Below, piece by piece: positions 8,608 to 23,571 of a DNA stretch of 64,000 nucleotides. How positions within the stretch are numbered: the first letter of the stretch is position 1; every line of letters starts with the position of its first letter. The translations under genes were made by a program, and so were the position numbers. The notes below the pieces were generated by a model. That model saw only the letters and a program-made list of their open reading frames with translations, did not search any database and had not been told where the DNA came from. The DNA comes from Stutzerimonas nosocomialis (GTDB taxonomy: Bacteria > Pseudomonadota > Gammaproteobacteria > Pseudomonadales > Pseudomonadaceae): NCBI RefSeq assembly GCF_005876855.1, contig NZ_QLAE01000007.1, positions 62,001 through 126,000 on the forward strand, read 5' to 3'.

Positions 8608-9096
8608 TCAATCGGGCATCTTCAGCGGCTCGGGCGACACCAGGATGCCGTTGTTGTCGGCATAGACGTATTCGCCTTGGCGGAAGGTGACGCCGCAAAA
8701 GGTGACGGGCACGTTCAGATCGCCCAGACCGCGCTTTTCGGACTTGCGCGGATGGGTCGCCAGCGCCTGGACACCGAGTTCGGTCTGGGCAATGACGTCC
8801 ACGTCGCGAATGCAACCGTAGATGATGATGCCTTCCCAGCCGTTGCGCGCCGCCTTCTCGGCAAGCATGTCACCGAGCAGCGCGTGGCGCAGCGAACCGC
8901 CACCGTCGACGACCATCACCTTGCCGGTGCCGTCGAGCTCGACCTGCTCCTTGACCCTGGAATTGTCCTCGAAGCATTTCACCGTGACGATCTCGCCGCC
9001 GAACGAATCGCGGCCGCCGAAATTGCTGAACATCGGCTCTACCACTTGCACCAGATCGGGATAGGCATCGCACAGATCGGGGGTGACGTATTGCAT
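8608..9096 (-). CDS. rraA: RraA-family protein (RNase E inhibitor / oxaloacetate decarboxylase-like)
   Basis: The 162-residue protein matches RraA along its full length. The conserved glycine-rich stretch [23 protein letters not shown] and [14 protein letters not shown] form the shared RraA/HMG-aldolase fold. In E. coli RraA binds RNase E and inhibits mRNA decay. Some homologues are 4-hydroxy-4-methyl-2-oxoglutarate aldolases. The sequence alone does not decide between the two roles. It follows the Rieske gene by 23 bp in the same direction, and a strong terminator lies just downstream. Confidence 0.92.
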   Translation of the reverse strand: MQYVTPDLCDAYPDLVQVVEPMFSNFGGRDSFGGEIVTVKCFEDNSRVKEQVELDGTGKVMVVDGGGSLRHALLGDMLAEKAARNGWEGIIIYGCIRDVDVIAQTELGVQALATHPRKSEKRGLGDLNVPVTFCGVTFRQGEYVYADNNGILVSPEPLKMPD

Positions 9097-9119
9097 GGGA
9101 AGCTCCTGTGGTTGAAAGC

Positions 9120-9419
9120 TCAGACTTCGACGCCGATTCGGTCGCCGTCGTAGGCCAGCGGATAGACCGCCAACGCGTGGCAGGTCGCATCAAGCGCCCG
9201 GCCAGTGGTGACATCGAACCTCGCACCATGGCGAGGACAGCGCAATACCGTGCCACTCAGGGTGGCGCGCGCCAACGGCGCGCCCTGGTGCGGACAGCGG
9301 TTTTCGATCAGCCGCGGCTGACCTTCGACCACGATCAGCAGCAACTGATGCCCCGCGACATCGAACACCCGTCGGTAATCGTCATCCAGGTTGAGTAACC
9401 GCTCGAGCGTCACGAACAT
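9120..9419 (-). CDS. Small Rieske [2Fe-2S] protein
   Basis: This 99-residue soluble protein consists of one Rieske domain. The cluster ligands are visible as CPHQG and CPRHG, with 16 residues between the two motifs, the NirD/ferredoxin type. The start is MFVTLERL, with GGAGG directly upstream. It probably transfers electrons to or from an unidentified oxidoreductase, as no dioxygenase or reductase is adjacent. It lies between ppsA and rraA, and the ppsA terminator sits upstream, so it is transcribed separately from ppsA. Confidence 0.88.
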   Translation of the reverse strand: MFVTLERLLNLDDDYRRVFDVAGHQLLLIVVEGQPRLIENRCPHQGAPLARATLSGTVLRCPRHGARFDVTTGRALDATCHALAVYPLAYDGDRIGVEV

Positions 9420-9526
9420 GCGGACCTCCGCCAGACGAACCATGACCAGATGCGACGAGTTCGTCACATCTTAACGACCTATCGCTCCCGATGGAACGCG
9501 ACGCTGTCCGGCTCCAGGCGCCAGGC

Positions 9527-9558
9527 ATGAAAAAGGGCGGTTGCCCGCCCTTTTTCAT
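9527..9558 (-). terminator. Terminator of ppsA
   Basis: A 14-bp perfect stem (ATGAAAAAGGGCGG at 9527-9540 pairing with 9545-9558) surrounds a 4-base loop. T-rich flanks on both sides make it bidirectional in appearance. It lies 14 bases beyond the ppsA stop. Confidence 0.9.
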
Positions 9559-9571
9559 CGTCGTCGCCTGG

Positions 9572-11941
<2,370 letters not shown>

Positions 11942-12100
11942 GGTGATCTCTCCACTGTTTGTTGGAAGACTCGGGCGCACCTGCGCCGCGTTAGTGTGGC
12001 CTGGCTGTGTGAAATAAGTAACAATGCCCGCCAGTCTGCGCTCGGCGAAACGGGCCTTACTATAGCCAAGAACGGTTCTCGACTTAAGGCCCAAGGTGCA

Positions 12101-12919
12101 ATGAAACGAACAGCTTTCTTCATCTCCGACGGCACTGGCATTACCGCGGAAACGCTGGGCCAGAGCCTGCTCGCCCAATTCGAGAACATCACCTTCACCA
12201 AACTGACGCGTCCGTACATCGATACGGCGGACAAAGCGCGGGCGATGGTGCAGCAGATCAATACGGCGGCCGACAGGGACGGCGCCCGCCCAATCATTTT
12301 CGATACGCTGGTGAACCAGGAAATCCGGGACATTCTGGCCGAATCCAATGGCTTCATGATCGACATCTTTTCTTCATTCCTTGCTCCCCTGGAACATGAA
12401 CTGATGTCACATTCCTCCTACTCCGTAGGCAAATCCCATTCCATCAGCCACAACGCCAACTACATGGAGCGCATCGAGGCGGTCAACTTCGCCCTCGATA
12501 ACGACGACGGCGCGCGCACCCACTATTACGACAAGGCCGACCTGATCCTGGTGGGCGTGTCCCGCTGCGGCAAGACACCGACCTGTCTGTACATGGCCAT
12601 GCAGTTCGGCATTCGTGCCGCCAACTACCCGCTCACCGAAGACGACATGGAGCGCTTGCAACTGCCGGCGGCGCTGAAAAAGCACCAGGACAAGCTGTTC
12701 GGCTTGACCATCGACCCCGACCGGCTCACCGCGATCCGCAACGAGCGCAAGCCCAACAGCCGCTACGCCAGCTTCGCCCAGTGCGAATTCGAGGTCCGCG
12801 AGGTCGAGGCGCTGTTCCGTCGCGAGAACATCGCCTTCATCAATTCGACGCATTTCTCGGTGGAGGAAATCTCCGCGAAAATCCTCGTGGAAAAAGGCGT
12901 CGAGCGTCGTCTCAAATAA
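12101..12919 (+). CDS. ppsR: PEP synthase regulatory kinase/phosphorylase
   Basis: PpsR (DUF299 family) is a bifunctional ADP-dependent kinase and Pi-dependent phosphorylase that inactivates and reactivates PEP synthase by modifying its swivel domain. The 272-residue protein starts [20 protein letters not shown] and carries the P-loop-like [10 protein letters not shown] near residue 150. AAGG lies upstream of the ATG. It is divergent from ppsA across 159 bp, so the enzyme and its regulator share a control region. A weak TACTAT -10-like element is at 12058-12063. No clear terminator follows. Confidence 0.95.
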   Translation: MKRTAFFISDGTGITAETLGQSLLAQFENITFTKLTRPYIDTADKARAMVQQINTAADRDGARPIIFDTLVNQEIRDILAESNGFMIDIFSSFLAPLEHELMSHSSYSVGKSHSISHNANYMERIEAVNFALDNDDGARTHYYDKADLILVGVSRCGKTPTCLYMAMQFGIRAANYPLTEDDMERLQLPAALKKHQDKLFGLTIDPDRLTAIRNERKPNSRYASFAQCEFEVREVEALFRRENIAFINSTHFSVEEISAKILVEKGVERRLK

Positions 12920-13002
12920 CCACCGCCTTCGTAGACCGCACAAATGCGGCTTGGTGCCGACACTTTGTTACAAAAGCCGGGACCAATTGCCGCAGGCGGC
13001 CC

Positions 13003-14487
13003 TCAGATCACGAACAGATCGACGAAACGATGCACCGGCGTCGCCTCCAGCGTGGCCTGATCGTGGCATAGCGAGATGATCCGCTCGCACCGCTGAGCGG
13101 GGAAACGCGTCGCCAGGTTGCTGGCGAACTTGCGCTCCAGCAGCGGGATACCCTCCGCACGGCGGCGGCGATGGCCGATCGGATACTCCACCGCCACCTG
13201 CCCGGTACAGGTCCCGTCGTCGAAGAACACCTGGATCGCGTTGGCAATGGAGCGTTTGTCGGGCTCCAGGTATTCGCGGCTGTAGCGCTCGTCTTCTACC
13301 ACCTCCATCTTGTTGCGCAGCTGGTCGATCAGTGGGTGCTCGGCATGGAAGGCATCCTCGTAATGCTCGGCCGTCAGATCGCCATAGAGCAAGGGCACCG
13401 CCACCATGTACTGCAGGCAGTGATCGCGGTCGGCCGCGTTGGCCAGCGGGCCGACCTTCGAAATGATGCGGATCGCCGACTCGTGGGTGGTTATGACGAT
13501 CCGCTCGATGCGATCGAACCGCTCACGCACCTGCGGGTGCAGGATGACGGCGGCCTCGGCGGCGGTCTGGGCGTGGAACTCGGCGGGAAAGCTGATCTTG
13601 AACAGCACGTGCTCCATGACGTACGAGCCGTACGGCTGGGGCAGACGGAACTGCCGCAGCGCCGCTGGCTTGGTGGCCAGATCCTTGTTGGTGTGGCTGA
13701 ACAGCACGTCGTAGAAGCCCCATTGCGGTGCGCTGAGCGCGCCGGGAATGCCCATTTCGCCCCGCAGGGCGATATCGGCCAGGCGCACCGCTCGGCTGGT
13801 CGCATCACCCGCCGCCCAGGATTTGCGTGACCCCGCATTGGGCGCATGGCGGTAGGTGCGCAGCGCCTGGCCATCGACGATGGCGTGGGAGAGCGCCGAC
13901 AGGAGCTGCTCGCGGCTCGCCCCCATCAGCTTCGCGGTAACGGCGGTGGACGCCAGCTTGACCAGGAAGACGTGGTCGAGCCCGACGCGGTTGAAAGCGT
14001 TCTCGAGCGCCAGCACGCCCTGGATCTCGTGCGCCATGACCATCGCGTCGAGCACGGTACGCATGGTCAATGGCGCCTCGCCATTGGCCACACGCCTTTG
14101 CGACAGGTGATCGGCCACCGCCAGGATGCCGCCGAGGTTGTCCGACGGATGCCCCCATTCGGCGGCCAGCCAGGTGTCGTTGTAGTCCAGCCAGCGGACG
14201 ATGCAGCCGATGTCCCATGCCGCCTTGACCGGATCGAGCCGGAAGCTGGTGCCTGGCACCCGCGCGCCGTGGGGCACCAGAGTGCCCTCCACCAGCGGCC
14301 CGAGGTGCTTGGTGCATTCGGGAAAACGCAGCGCCAGCAGGCCGCAACCCAGGGTGTCCATCAGGCAGTTGCGGGCGGTATCCAAGGCCTCGGGCGATTC
14401 GACGCGGTAGCTCAGTACGTAATCGGCGATGTCCTGGATCACCGGGTCGTAATCGGGACGCTCGTTGAGATCGACATTGGCGCTCAT
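13003..14487 (-). CDS. prpD: 2-methylcitrate dehydratase PrpD
   Basis: PrpD dehydrates 2-methylcitrate in propionate breakdown. The 494-residue MmgE/PrpD-family protein starts [15 protein letters not shown] behind GAGGTGAGAAG and has the typical [20 protein letters not shown] region near residues 95-115. It is the last gene of the methylcitrate operon, 54 bp after prpF. Many AcnD/PrpF-type operons lack prpD, so its presence gives two possible routes from methylcitrate to methylisocitrate. No strong terminator follows, only a small GC hairpin near 12980-12995. Confidence 0.95.
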   Translation of the reverse strand: MSANVDLNERPDYDPVIQDIADYVLSYRVESPEALDTARNCLMDTLGCGLLALRFPECTKHLGPLVEGTLVPHGARVPGTSFRLDPVKAAWDIGCIVRWLDYNDTWLAAEWGHPSDNLGGILAVADHLSQRRVANGEAPLTMRTVLDAMVMAHEIQGVLALENAFNRVGLDHVFLVKLASTAVTAKLMGASREQLLSALSHAIVDGQALRTYRHAPNAGSRKSWAAGDATSRAVRLADIALRGEMGIPGALSAPQWGFYDVLFSHTNKDLATKPAALRQFRLPQPYGSYVMEHVLFKISFPAEFHAQTAAEAAVILHPQVRERFDRIERIVITTHESAIRIISKVGPLANAADRDHCLQYMVAVPLLYGDLTAEHYEDAFHAEHPLIDQLRNKMEVVEDERYSREYLEPDKRSIANAIQVFFDDGTCTGQVAVEYPIGHRRRRAEGIPLLERKFASNLATRFPAQRCERIISLCHDQATLEATPVHRFVDLFVI

Positions 14488-14541
14488 GCTTCTCACCTCA
14501 TCGGCTGATGGCAAAAATGATGGCGCGGCCGCTGGCTCCGG

Positions 14542-15735
14542 TCAGAACGCGTCGCCCGGGACGCGTACCCAGCCCTCCATCAGCACCCGCGCGCTGCGGC
14601 TCATGAGCGCCTTGGTCACCTGCCACTGGCCGTCCACCTGGCGCGCTTCGGCGCCGACGCGCAGTACGCCCGAGGGGTGACCGAAACGCACCGCGCTGCG
14701 TTCGCCGCCACCGGCGGCGAGGTTGACCAGGGTGCCGGGAATCGCGGCCGCCGTGCCGATGGCCACGGCGGCGGTGCCCATCATGGCGTGGTGCAGCTTG
14801 CCCATCGACAGCGCGCGCACCAGTAGATCGACATCCTCGACGGCGACGTTTCGGCCGCTGGACGACAGGTAGCCGACCGGCGGCGCAACGAAGGCGACCT
14901 TGGGTGTGTGCTGGCGTCTGGCGGCCTCGTCCAGCGACGCGATGAGGCCCATGCGCAGCGCCCCGTGGGCACGGATGGTCTCGAACCTGAGCAGGGCCGC
15001 CGGGTCGCCATTGATGGCCTCCTGCAGCTCGGTGCCGGTGTAACCGAGGGCCTCGGCTTCGAGGAAGATGGTCGGGATACCCGCATTGATCAGCGTCGCG
15101 CGAAGCGTGCCGATGCCGGGCACGTCGAGTTCATCGACCAGGTTGCCGGTCGGGAACATGGCACCGCCGCCCTCGCCGTCTCCCTCGTCGGCGGGATCGA
15201 GGAACTCCAGTTGGACCTCCGCCGCGGGAAAGGTCACCCCGTCCAGCTCGAAGTCGCCGGTCTCCTGCACCTGCCCTTCGACGATCGGCACCTGCGCGAC
15301 GATGGTCTTGCCGATATTGGCCTGCCAGATGCGCACCGTGCACACACCGTTGCGCGGAACCCGCTCGGCGTCGACCAGCCCGGCGGCGATGGCGAACGGC
15401 CCGACGGCCGACGACAGGTTGCCGCAGTTGCCGCTCCAGTCGACGAAGGCCGCGTCGATCGAGACCTGGCCGAAGAGGTAATCGACGTCGTGGCCTGGCC
15501 GGCTGCTGCGTGAAACGATCACCGTCTTGCTGGTGCTGGACGTCGCCCCGCCCATGCCATCGATCTGCTTGCCATAGGGATCGGGGCTGCCGATCACCCT
15601 CAGCAACAGTGCGTCGCGGGCCAGGCCCGGCGCGCGCGCGCGCTCGGGCAGGTCTTCGAGGCGGAAGAACACGCCCTTGCTGGTACCGCCACGCATGTAG
15701 GTGGCGGGGATTCGAATCTGCGGTACGGCGGCCAT
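14542..15735 (-). CDS. prpF: 2-methylaconitate cis-trans isomerase PrpF
   Basis: PrpF isomerises 2-methylaconitate so that AcnD's product can be rehydrated by an aconitase. The 397-residue protein opens with IPATYMRGGTSKGVFF, and contains GGATSSTSKTVIVS and WSGNCGNLSSAVGPFAI, all typical of the family. The conserved Cys and Lys are present. It lies 23 bp after acnD and 54 bp before prpD, within the same operon. Confidence 0.95.
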   Translation of the reverse strand: MAAVPQIRIPATYMRGGTSKGVFFRLEDLPERARAPGLARDALLLRVIGSPDPYGKQIDGMGGATSSTSKTVIVSRSSRPGHDVDYLFGQVSIDAAFVDWSGNCGNLSSAVGPFAIAAGLVDAERVPRNGVCTVRIWQANIGKTIVAQVPIVEGQVQETGDFELDGVTFPAAEVQLEFLDPADEGDGEGGGAMFPTGNLVDELDVPGIGTLRATLINAGIPTIFLEAEALGYTGTELQEAINGDPAALLRFETIRAHGALRMGLIASLDEAARRQHTPKVAFVAPPVGYLSSSGRNVAVEDVDLLVRALSMGKLHHAMMGTAAVAIGTAAAIPGTLVNLAAGGGERSAVRFGHPSGVLRVGAEARQVDGQWQVTKALMSRSARVLMEGWVRVPGDAF

Positions 15736-15758
15736 CTCGGTCTCCTTGAAGGGTCTGC

Positions 15759-18380
<2,622 letters not shown>

Positions 18381-18417
18381 GCTCAGGACTCGATCACAAG
18401 ATGGCCTATGAAATGAC

Positions 18418-18439
18418 GGGCGCCGTCTGCGCGGCGCCC
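18418..18439 (-). other. GC-rich stem-loop between prpC and acnD
   Basis: A perfect 8-bp stem (GGGCGCCG/CGGCGCCC) with a 6-base loop sits 8 bp after the prpC stop and is not followed by a T run. It may stabilise or attenuate the operon transcript. Function is inferred. Confidence 0.45.
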
Positions 18440-18446
18440 CGGGCGT

Positions 18447-19574
18447 TCAGCGCTGGTCGATGGCGACGAAGGGACGCTGCTCGACTCCGGTGTATTCCGC
18501 GCTCGGACGGATGATGCGGTTGTTGGCGCGCTGCTCGAAGACGTGCGCGCACCAGCCGGACACCCGCGAGCAGACGAAGATCGGGGTGAACAGCTCGGTC
18601 GGGATGCCCATGAAGTGGTACGCCGAGGCATGGTAGAAATCGGCGTTGGGGAACAGCTTCTTCTCCTCCCACATGGTCTTGTCGATGGCCTCGGATACGG
18701 CATACAGCCGCGTATCGCCCACCTCGTCGGCGAGCTTCTTCGCCCAGGCCTTGATCACTTCGTTGCGCGGGTCCGAGTCCTTGTAGATGGCATGGCCGAA
18801 ACCCATGATCTTGTCCTTGCGCTCGAGCATCTTCAGCAACTCGGCGCGCGCCTGCTCGGGCGAGTCGAAACGCTCGATCAGCGCCATGGCCGCCTCGTTG
18901 GCCCCGCCATGCAGCGGGCCGCGCAGCGAACCGATCGCCGCGGTCACGCAGGAATACAGGTCCGACAGGGTCGAGGCGCAGACCCGCGCGGTGAAGGTCG
19001 AGGCGTTGAATTCATGTTCGGCGTAGAGGATCAGCGAAACGTTCATCACCCGGACATGCAGTTCGCTGGGCGCCTTGCCGTGCAGCAGCGCGAGAAAATG
19101 CCCGCCGATGCTCGCCTCGTCGCTGTCGCATTCGATTCGCACGCCCTGATGGGAGAAGCGATACCAGTAGGTCATGATCCCCGGCAGCGCGCCCAGCAGG
19201 CGATCGGCCTTGTCCTGCTGCTGCTCGAAGCCGGTTTCCGGCTCCAGGTTACCCAGCATCGAGGCACCGGTGCGCATCACGTCCATCGGGTGCGCCGAGG
19301 CGGGAATCCGTTCGAGCACTTCCTTGAGCGCCTGCGGCAACTCGCGAAAGCCCTTGAGCCTCGCGCGGTAATCGGCGAGCTGGGTCCGATCGGGCAGCTC
19401 GCCGTACAGCAGCAGATAGGCGACTTCCTCGAAATCGGCCCCGGCGGCCAGTTCCCGTACGTCGTAGCCCCGGTAGGTCAGCCCCGCACCGGTCTTGCCC
19501 ACGGTGCACAGCGCCGTCTGTCCCGCGACCTGACCCCTGAGGCCCGCGCCGCTCAATACCTTTGCTTCAGCCAT
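18447..19574 (-). CDS. prpC: 2-methylcitrate synthase
   Basis: PrpC condenses propionyl-CoA with oxaloacetate. The 375-residue citrate-synthase-family protein starts MAEAKVLSGAGLRGQ with GGAGAG upstream. Longer upstream frames are ignored because family similarity begins here. Catalytic regions RGPLHGGANEAAM and MGFGHAIYKDSDPRN are intact. It is in the operon 80 bp after prpB. Position between prpB and acnD, plus the short length, argue for PrpC rather than GltA. Confidence 0.96.
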   Translation of the reverse strand: MAEAKVLSGAGLRGQVAGQTALCTVGKTGAGLTYRGYDVRELAAGADFEEVAYLLLYGELPDRTQLADYRARLKGFRELPQALKEVLERIPASAHPMDVMRTGASMLGNLEPETGFEQQQDKADRLLGALPGIMTYWYRFSHQGVRIECDSDEASIGGHFLALLHGKAPSELHVRVMNVSLILYAEHEFNASTFTARVCASTLSDLYSCVTAAIGSLRGPLHGGANEAAMALIERFDSPEQARAELLKMLERKDKIMGFGHAIYKDSDPRNEVIKAWAKKLADEVGDTRLYAVSEAIDKTMWEEKKLFPNADFYHASAYHFMGIPTELFTPIFVCSRVSGWCAHVFEQRANNRIIRPSAEYTGVEQRPFVAIDQR

Positions 19575-19654
19575 CGCACTCTCCTTTATTGGATTTATTC
19601 TTCGATTGCTGCCCACTGGCGTCAGGCGGGCGGCCGATGCCCCCGCCCGGTCGA

Positions 19655-20542
19655 TCAGCCCTTCTTCTGCGCGAAGAGCTGATCCAGATGCTGCTCATAG
19701 GCGTGATAGCCGATGCGCTCGTACAGCTCCATGCGCGTCTGCATGGTGTCCACCACGTTCTTCTGGGTGCCGTCGCGGCGGATCGCGGTGTAGACGTTCT
19801 CGGCGGCCTTGTTCATCGCGCGGAACGCCGACAGCGGATAGAGCACCAGCGAGACGTCCGCGCTCGCCAGCTCTTCGGTCGTATAAAGAGGCGTCGAGCC
19901 GAACTCGGTGATGTTGGCCAGGATCGGTGCCCTCACCCGCGCCGCGAACTGCCGGTACATTTCCAGTTCGGTGATTGCCTCGGGAAAGACCATGTCCGCG
20001 CCCGCCTCGACACAGGCTTCGGCGCGCTCCAGGGCGGCCTCCAGCCCCTCCACCGCCAGCGCGTCGGTACGCGCCATGATCACGAAGCTGTCGTCGGTGC
20101 GCGCGTCGACCGCCGCCTTGATCCGGTCGACCATTTCCTGCAGCGAGACGATCTCCTTGTTGGGCCGATGGCCGCAGCGCTTGGCGCCGACCTGGTCCTC
20201 GATATGGATGGCCGCGGCGCCGAACTTGATCATCGAACGCACGGTGCGCGCCACGTTGAAGGCCGAGGAGCCGAACCCGGTGTCGACATCGACCAGCAGC
20301 GGCAGGTCGCAGACATCGGTGATCCGGCGCACGTCGGTGAGCACGTCGTCCAGGCCCGAGATACCGAGGTCCGGCAGGCCCAGCGAGCCGGCCGCCACCC
20401 CGCCGCCGGACAGGTAGATCGCCTTGAAGCCGGCGCGCTTGGCCAGCAGGGCGTGGTTGGCGTTGATCGCGCCGACCACCTGCAGCGGATGTTCGCTGGC
20501 GACCGCATCGCGAAAGCGCTGCCCGGCAGATGCTTGAGTCAT
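19655..20542 (-). CDS. prpB: 2-methylisocitrate lyase
   Basis: PrpB cleaves 2-methylisocitrate to pyruvate and succinate, closing the cycle. The 295-residue protein has the isocitrate-lyase-superfamily catalytic motif KRCGH ([12 protein letters not shown], about residues 123-134) and the metal-site sequence [14 protein letters not shown]. Its ATG overlaps the stop of the upstream gntR gene by 4 bp, so the two are translationally coupled. Confidence 0.97.
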   Translation of the reverse strand: MTQASAGQRFRDAVASEHPLQVVGAINANHALLAKRAGFKAIYLSGGGVAAGSLGLPDLGISGLDDVLTDVRRITDVCDLPLLVDVDTGFGSSAFNVARTVRSMIKFGAAAIHIEDQVGAKRCGHRPNKEIVSLQEMVDRIKAAVDARTDDSFVIMARTDALAVEGLEAALERAEACVEAGADMVFPEAITELEMYRQFAARVRAPILANITEFGSTPLYTTEELASADVSLVLYPLSAFRAMNKAAENVYTAIRRDGTQKNVVDTMQTRMELYERIGYHAYEQHLDQLFAQKKG

Positions 20543-21261
20543 GACTCACCTCGTTGGTTGGCTGTCTTGTCCGTTGCGTCCCTGAAGTGACGCTCGATGT
20601 TGCGCTTGGACGCACCGATGTGGCGGCGCATCAGCAGCTCGGCCAGCTCGCCGTCACGGTCGGCGATGGCGTCGAGAATGCGGTGGTGCTCGGCGAACGC
20701 CTGGTGCGGGCGGTTCGGCGTCGCGGAAAACTGGATGCGGTACATGCGCACCAGCTGGTAGAGCTCGTCGCACAGCAGCTTGGCCAGGGTTCGGTTGCCG
20801 CTGCCCTGGATGATCCGGTAGTGGAAATCGAAATCCCCTTCCTGCTGGTAGTAGCCGACGCCGGCCTGGAAGGCCTCGTCGCGTTCGTGGGTCTCCAGCA
20901 CCCGGCGCAGCTCGTCGATCTCGGCCTGGCTCATGTGCTCGGCCGCGAGCCGGCAGGCCATGCCTTCGAGCGACTCGCGAATCTCGTAAAGCTCGACCAG
21001 CTCGCGATGGTCCAGGGATACCACCCGCGCGCCCACATGCGGCACGCGCACCAGCAGCTTCTGGCCCTCAAGGCGATGGATGGCCTCGCGCAGCGGCCCG
21101 CGGCTGATGCCGTAGGTGCGCGCCAGCTCCGGCTCGGAGATTTTGCTGCCCGGCGCGATGTGCCCCTGCACGATGGCCGACTGGATGCGGCGGAACACGT
21201 GCTCCGACAGGGTTTCGCTGTCCAGTGCCGCTGCGGGGGGAAACTCAAGGGATTCGAGCAT
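20539..21261 (-). CDS. GntR/FCD regulator of the methylcitrate operon
   Basis: The 240-residue protein has an N-terminal winged helix ([25 protein letters not shown], about residues 40-65) and a C-terminal all-helical FCD ligand domain with conserved histidines (DFHYRI, MRRHI). It is the first gene of the operon and overlaps prpB by ATGA. Three sites of the form TNGTNNACNA lie around its promoter and start, so it probably represses its own operon until a methylcitrate-cycle intermediate binds. The PrpR name is used for unrelated sigma-54 activators elsewhere, so no symbol is given. Confidence 0.92.
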   Translation of the reverse strand: MLESLEFPPAAALDSETLSEHVFRRIQSAIVQGHIAPGSKISEPELARTYGISRGPLREAIHRLEGQKLLVRVPHVGARVVSLDHRELVELYEIRESLEGMACRLAAEHMSQAEIDELRRVLETHERDEAFQAGVGYYQQEGDFDFHYRIIQGSGNRTLAKLLCDELYQLVRMYRIQFSATPNRPHQAFAEHHRILDAIADRDGELAELLMRRHIGASKRNIERHFRDATDKTANQRGES

Positions 21262-21347
21262 ATTGTCTACACCGACACCGCTTTCAGAGGCGAAACCTAC
21301 GCCTTGAGCCCAGATTGGTCAACAACAGGCGAGCGATTGTCGACAAT
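21262..21347 (-). promoter_or_regulatory. prp operon promoter with three GntR-type operators
   Basis: A promoter reads leftward: TTGACC (21317-21322) and TAGGTT (21294-21299), separated by 17 bases. Candidate operators of the FadR-subfamily form TNGTNNACNA are the perfect palindrome ATTGTCGACAAT (21336-21347), TGGTCAACAA (21316-21325, covering the -35) and TTGTCTACAC (21263-21272, one mismatch, touching the gntR start). The layout fits autorepression. Confidence 0.6.
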
Positions 21348-21505
21348 AGACCTGTCAGCGCATTGCCGAGCCCACATGAACCGCCTGTCGCGACCGCCAA
21401 CCCCCCATGCTAGAATCCGCGCCTTGTTGCGCCTGGGTCTACTCGGCCGACTCCGTTCCGCCAGCACTCTTGCCTATCCAGGCCTGAACCGATTCCACAG
21501 GATCT

Positions 21506-22036
21506 ATGAGCCTCAAACCCTACCTTCTGTTATTCGGCCTGATCGGCTGCGCCAGTGCAGTCGGCGCCGAGAAAAACATCTATGGTCTGAACGAAAACGT
21601 GGCGCTGCCCGAATTCGGGCTCGAGGTCCAGGCCAAGCTCGACACCGGCGCGCAGACCGCGTCGCTGAGCGCTCGCGACATCGAGCGTTTCAAGCGCAAG
21701 GGCGAGTCCTGGGTGCGCTTCTACCTGGCGATCGACGACGCCCACGAGCACCCCATCGAGCGTCCCCTGATGCGGGTGAGCAAGATCAAGCGGCGCGCCG
21801 GCGACTTCGATCCCGAGGAAGACAAGACCTACACCGCCCGCCCGGTGATCGAACTCGAACTGTGCATGGGCAAGGTCAAGCGAAACGTCGAAGTGAACCT
21901 CACCGACCGTACCGCTTTCCAATACCCGTTACTGATCGGCTCCGATGCGCTCACCCGCTTCGGCGCATTGATCGACCCCAGTCTCTCCTATGCCGCCGGT
22001 AAGCCCGGCTGCCTCAAAGATTCCGCTGACGAGTAA
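21506..22036 (+). CDS. Retropepsin-like aspartic protease, RimK-associated family
   Basis: This 176-residue exported protein has the retropepsin motif DTG in AKLDTGAQTASLSA (D46-T47-G48). It belongs to the family annotated as putative ATP-dependent zinc protease, although the active site is of aspartic type. The N-terminus is a signal sequence. LIGC at residues 12-15 fits a lipobox, so it may be a lipoprotein, and cleavage after AVGA is the alternative. It is followed after 5 bp by the 7TM/transglutaminase-like gene and then an ATP-grasp gene, a conserved trio. I recall that related Pseudomonas retropepsins (RloA/LaoA group) are linked to osmotolerance. Substrate is unknown. Confidence 0.85.
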   Translation: MSLKPYLLLFGLIGCASAVGAEKNIYGLNENVALPEFGLEVQAKLDTGAQTASLSARDIERFKRKGESWVRFYLAIDDAHEHPIERPLMRVSKIKRRAGDFDPEEDKTYTARPVIELELCMGKVKRNVEVNLTDRTAFQYPLLIGSDALTRFGALIDPSLSYAAGKPGCLKDSADE

Positions 22037-22041
22037 TACAC

Positions 22042-23568
22042 ATGCGCGCTCTTACCCTGCATCTGAAGGTCCTGATTTTTCTGCTCGTCGCCATCGGCGT
22101 GGCAGTAACGGGCTACCAGATCTTCGTCCTCGGCATTCCGGTGACCGAGGATGAAACCGATGACCTGTGGAACATCGACGCCAAGGTCGAATTCCAGGCC
22201 AATCCGCGCGAACCGGTGAAGGTGCAGATGTTCGTGCCGCCGCTGAACCAGGAATTCGTCAGCCTCAACGAGAGCTTCATCTCCAACAACTACGGCGTGA
22301 GCGTCAACCGCAGCGAAAACAACCGCCGGGTGACCTGGTCGGCACGTCGCGCCAGCGGCAACCAGACCCTGTACTACCGCCTGGTGCTGACCAAGCGCTA
22401 CAGCGGCGAGCAGACCAAGCCCAGCGGCCCGATCTTCCGCGACAGCATCCCGGTCGAAGGGCCGGAAAAGATCGCCGCCGAAGCCCTGCTTTCCCCAATC
22501 CGCCAGCACTCGGCGGATGTCGAGACCTTCATCAGCGAAGCCATCAAGCGCGTCAACAACGCCAACGACGACAACGTCAAGCTGCTGCTCGGCGGCGACG
22601 CCTCGACGCCGAACAAGGCCCGCGTGATCGAACTGCTGCTGTCCATTGCCCACGTGCCGATGGAGCGCGTGCACACCGTGCGCCTGATCGCCGAACAACA
22701 GCAGGCGCCGGAACTCTGGCTGCGCAGCTTCAACGGCAACCGCTGGCTCTACTTCAACCCGGAGAACGGCGACCAGGGCCTGCCGGCCGACCGCCTGGTC
22801 TGGTGGACCGGTGACGAGCCGCTCATCACCGTTGAGGGCGGTCGCAATCCGCGCATCAGCTTCACTCTGAACAACAGCGAGATGAACGCCATTCGCCTCG
22901 CCAAGCTGACCGACGAGAACACCGACGGCGCCTTCCTCGACTATTCGCTGTACGGCCTGCCGCTCTCCACCCAGCAGACCTACCAGATCATGATCGTCAT
23001 CCCGATCGGCGTCCTGGTGATCCTGATCCTGCGCAACCTGATCGGCATCCAGACCCTGGGGACGTTCACCCCGGTCCTGATCGCCCTGGCCTTCCGCGAG
23101 ACGCAGCTGGGCTTCGGCATCCTGCTGTTCACCCTGATCACGGCGCTCGGACTCTCGCTGCGCTCCTACCTCGAACACCTGAAGCTGCAGATGCTGCCCC
23201 GATTGTCGGTGGTACTGACCTTCGTCGTGGTGCTGATCGCGGTGATCAGCCTGCTCAGCCACAAGCTGGGCCTGGAACGCGGCCTCTCGGTCGCACTGTT
23301 CCCGATGGTGATCCTGACCATGACCATCGAACGCCTGTCGATCAGCTGGGAAGAGCGCGGCGGCGGCCACGCCTTCAAGGTCGGCGTCGGCACCATCATC
23401 GCGGCGTCCCTGGCGCACGTGCTGATGAGCATTCCGGAAGTGGTCTACTTCGTCTTCACCTTCCCGGCCGTCTTGCTGATCCTGGTGGGCTTCATGCTGG
23501 CGATGGGTCGCTACCGCGGATATCGGCTGTCGGAGCTGATCCGCTTCAAAGCCTTTCTGAAGGATTGA
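22042..23568 (+). CDS. Inactive transglutaminase-like / 7TM membrane protein
   Basis: The 508-residue protein has one N-terminal membrane helix (about residues 8-28), a periplasmic transglutaminase-like domain of about 250 residues, and roughly seven C-terminal membrane helices starting near YQIMIVIPIGVLVILIL (about residue 315). The transglutaminase region lacks an evident catalytic Cys-His-Asp set, in line with the family description as inactive. It lies 5 bp after the retropepsin gene and 3 bp before the ATP-grasp gene, so the three are one operon. It may bind peptides or hold the protease and ligase at the membrane. That is inference. Confidence 0.85.
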   Translation: MRALTLHLKVLIFLLVAIGVAVTGYQIFVLGIPVTEDETDDLWNIDAKVEFQANPREPVKVQMFVPPLNQEFVSLNESFISNNYGVSVNRSENNRRVTWSARRASGNQTLYYRLVLTKRYSGEQTKPSGPIFRDSIPVEGPEKIAAEALLSPIRQHSADVETFISEAIKRVNNANDDNVKLLLGGDASTPNKARVIELLLSIAHVPMERVHTVRLIAEQQQAPELWLRSFNGNRWLYFNPENGDQGLPADRLVWWTGDEPLITVEGGRNPRISFTLNNSEMNAIRLAKLTDENTDGAFLDYSLYGLPLSTQQTYQIMIVIPIGVLVILILRNLIGIQTLGTFTPVLIALAFRETQLGFGILLFTLITALGLSLRSYLEHLKLQMLPRLSVVLTFVVVLIAVISLLSHKLGLERGLSVALFPMVILTMTIERLSISWEERGGGHAFKVGVGTIIAASLAHVLMSIPEVVYFVFTFPAVLLILVGFMLAMGRYRGYRLSELIRFKAFLKD

Positions 23569-23571
23569 TCC

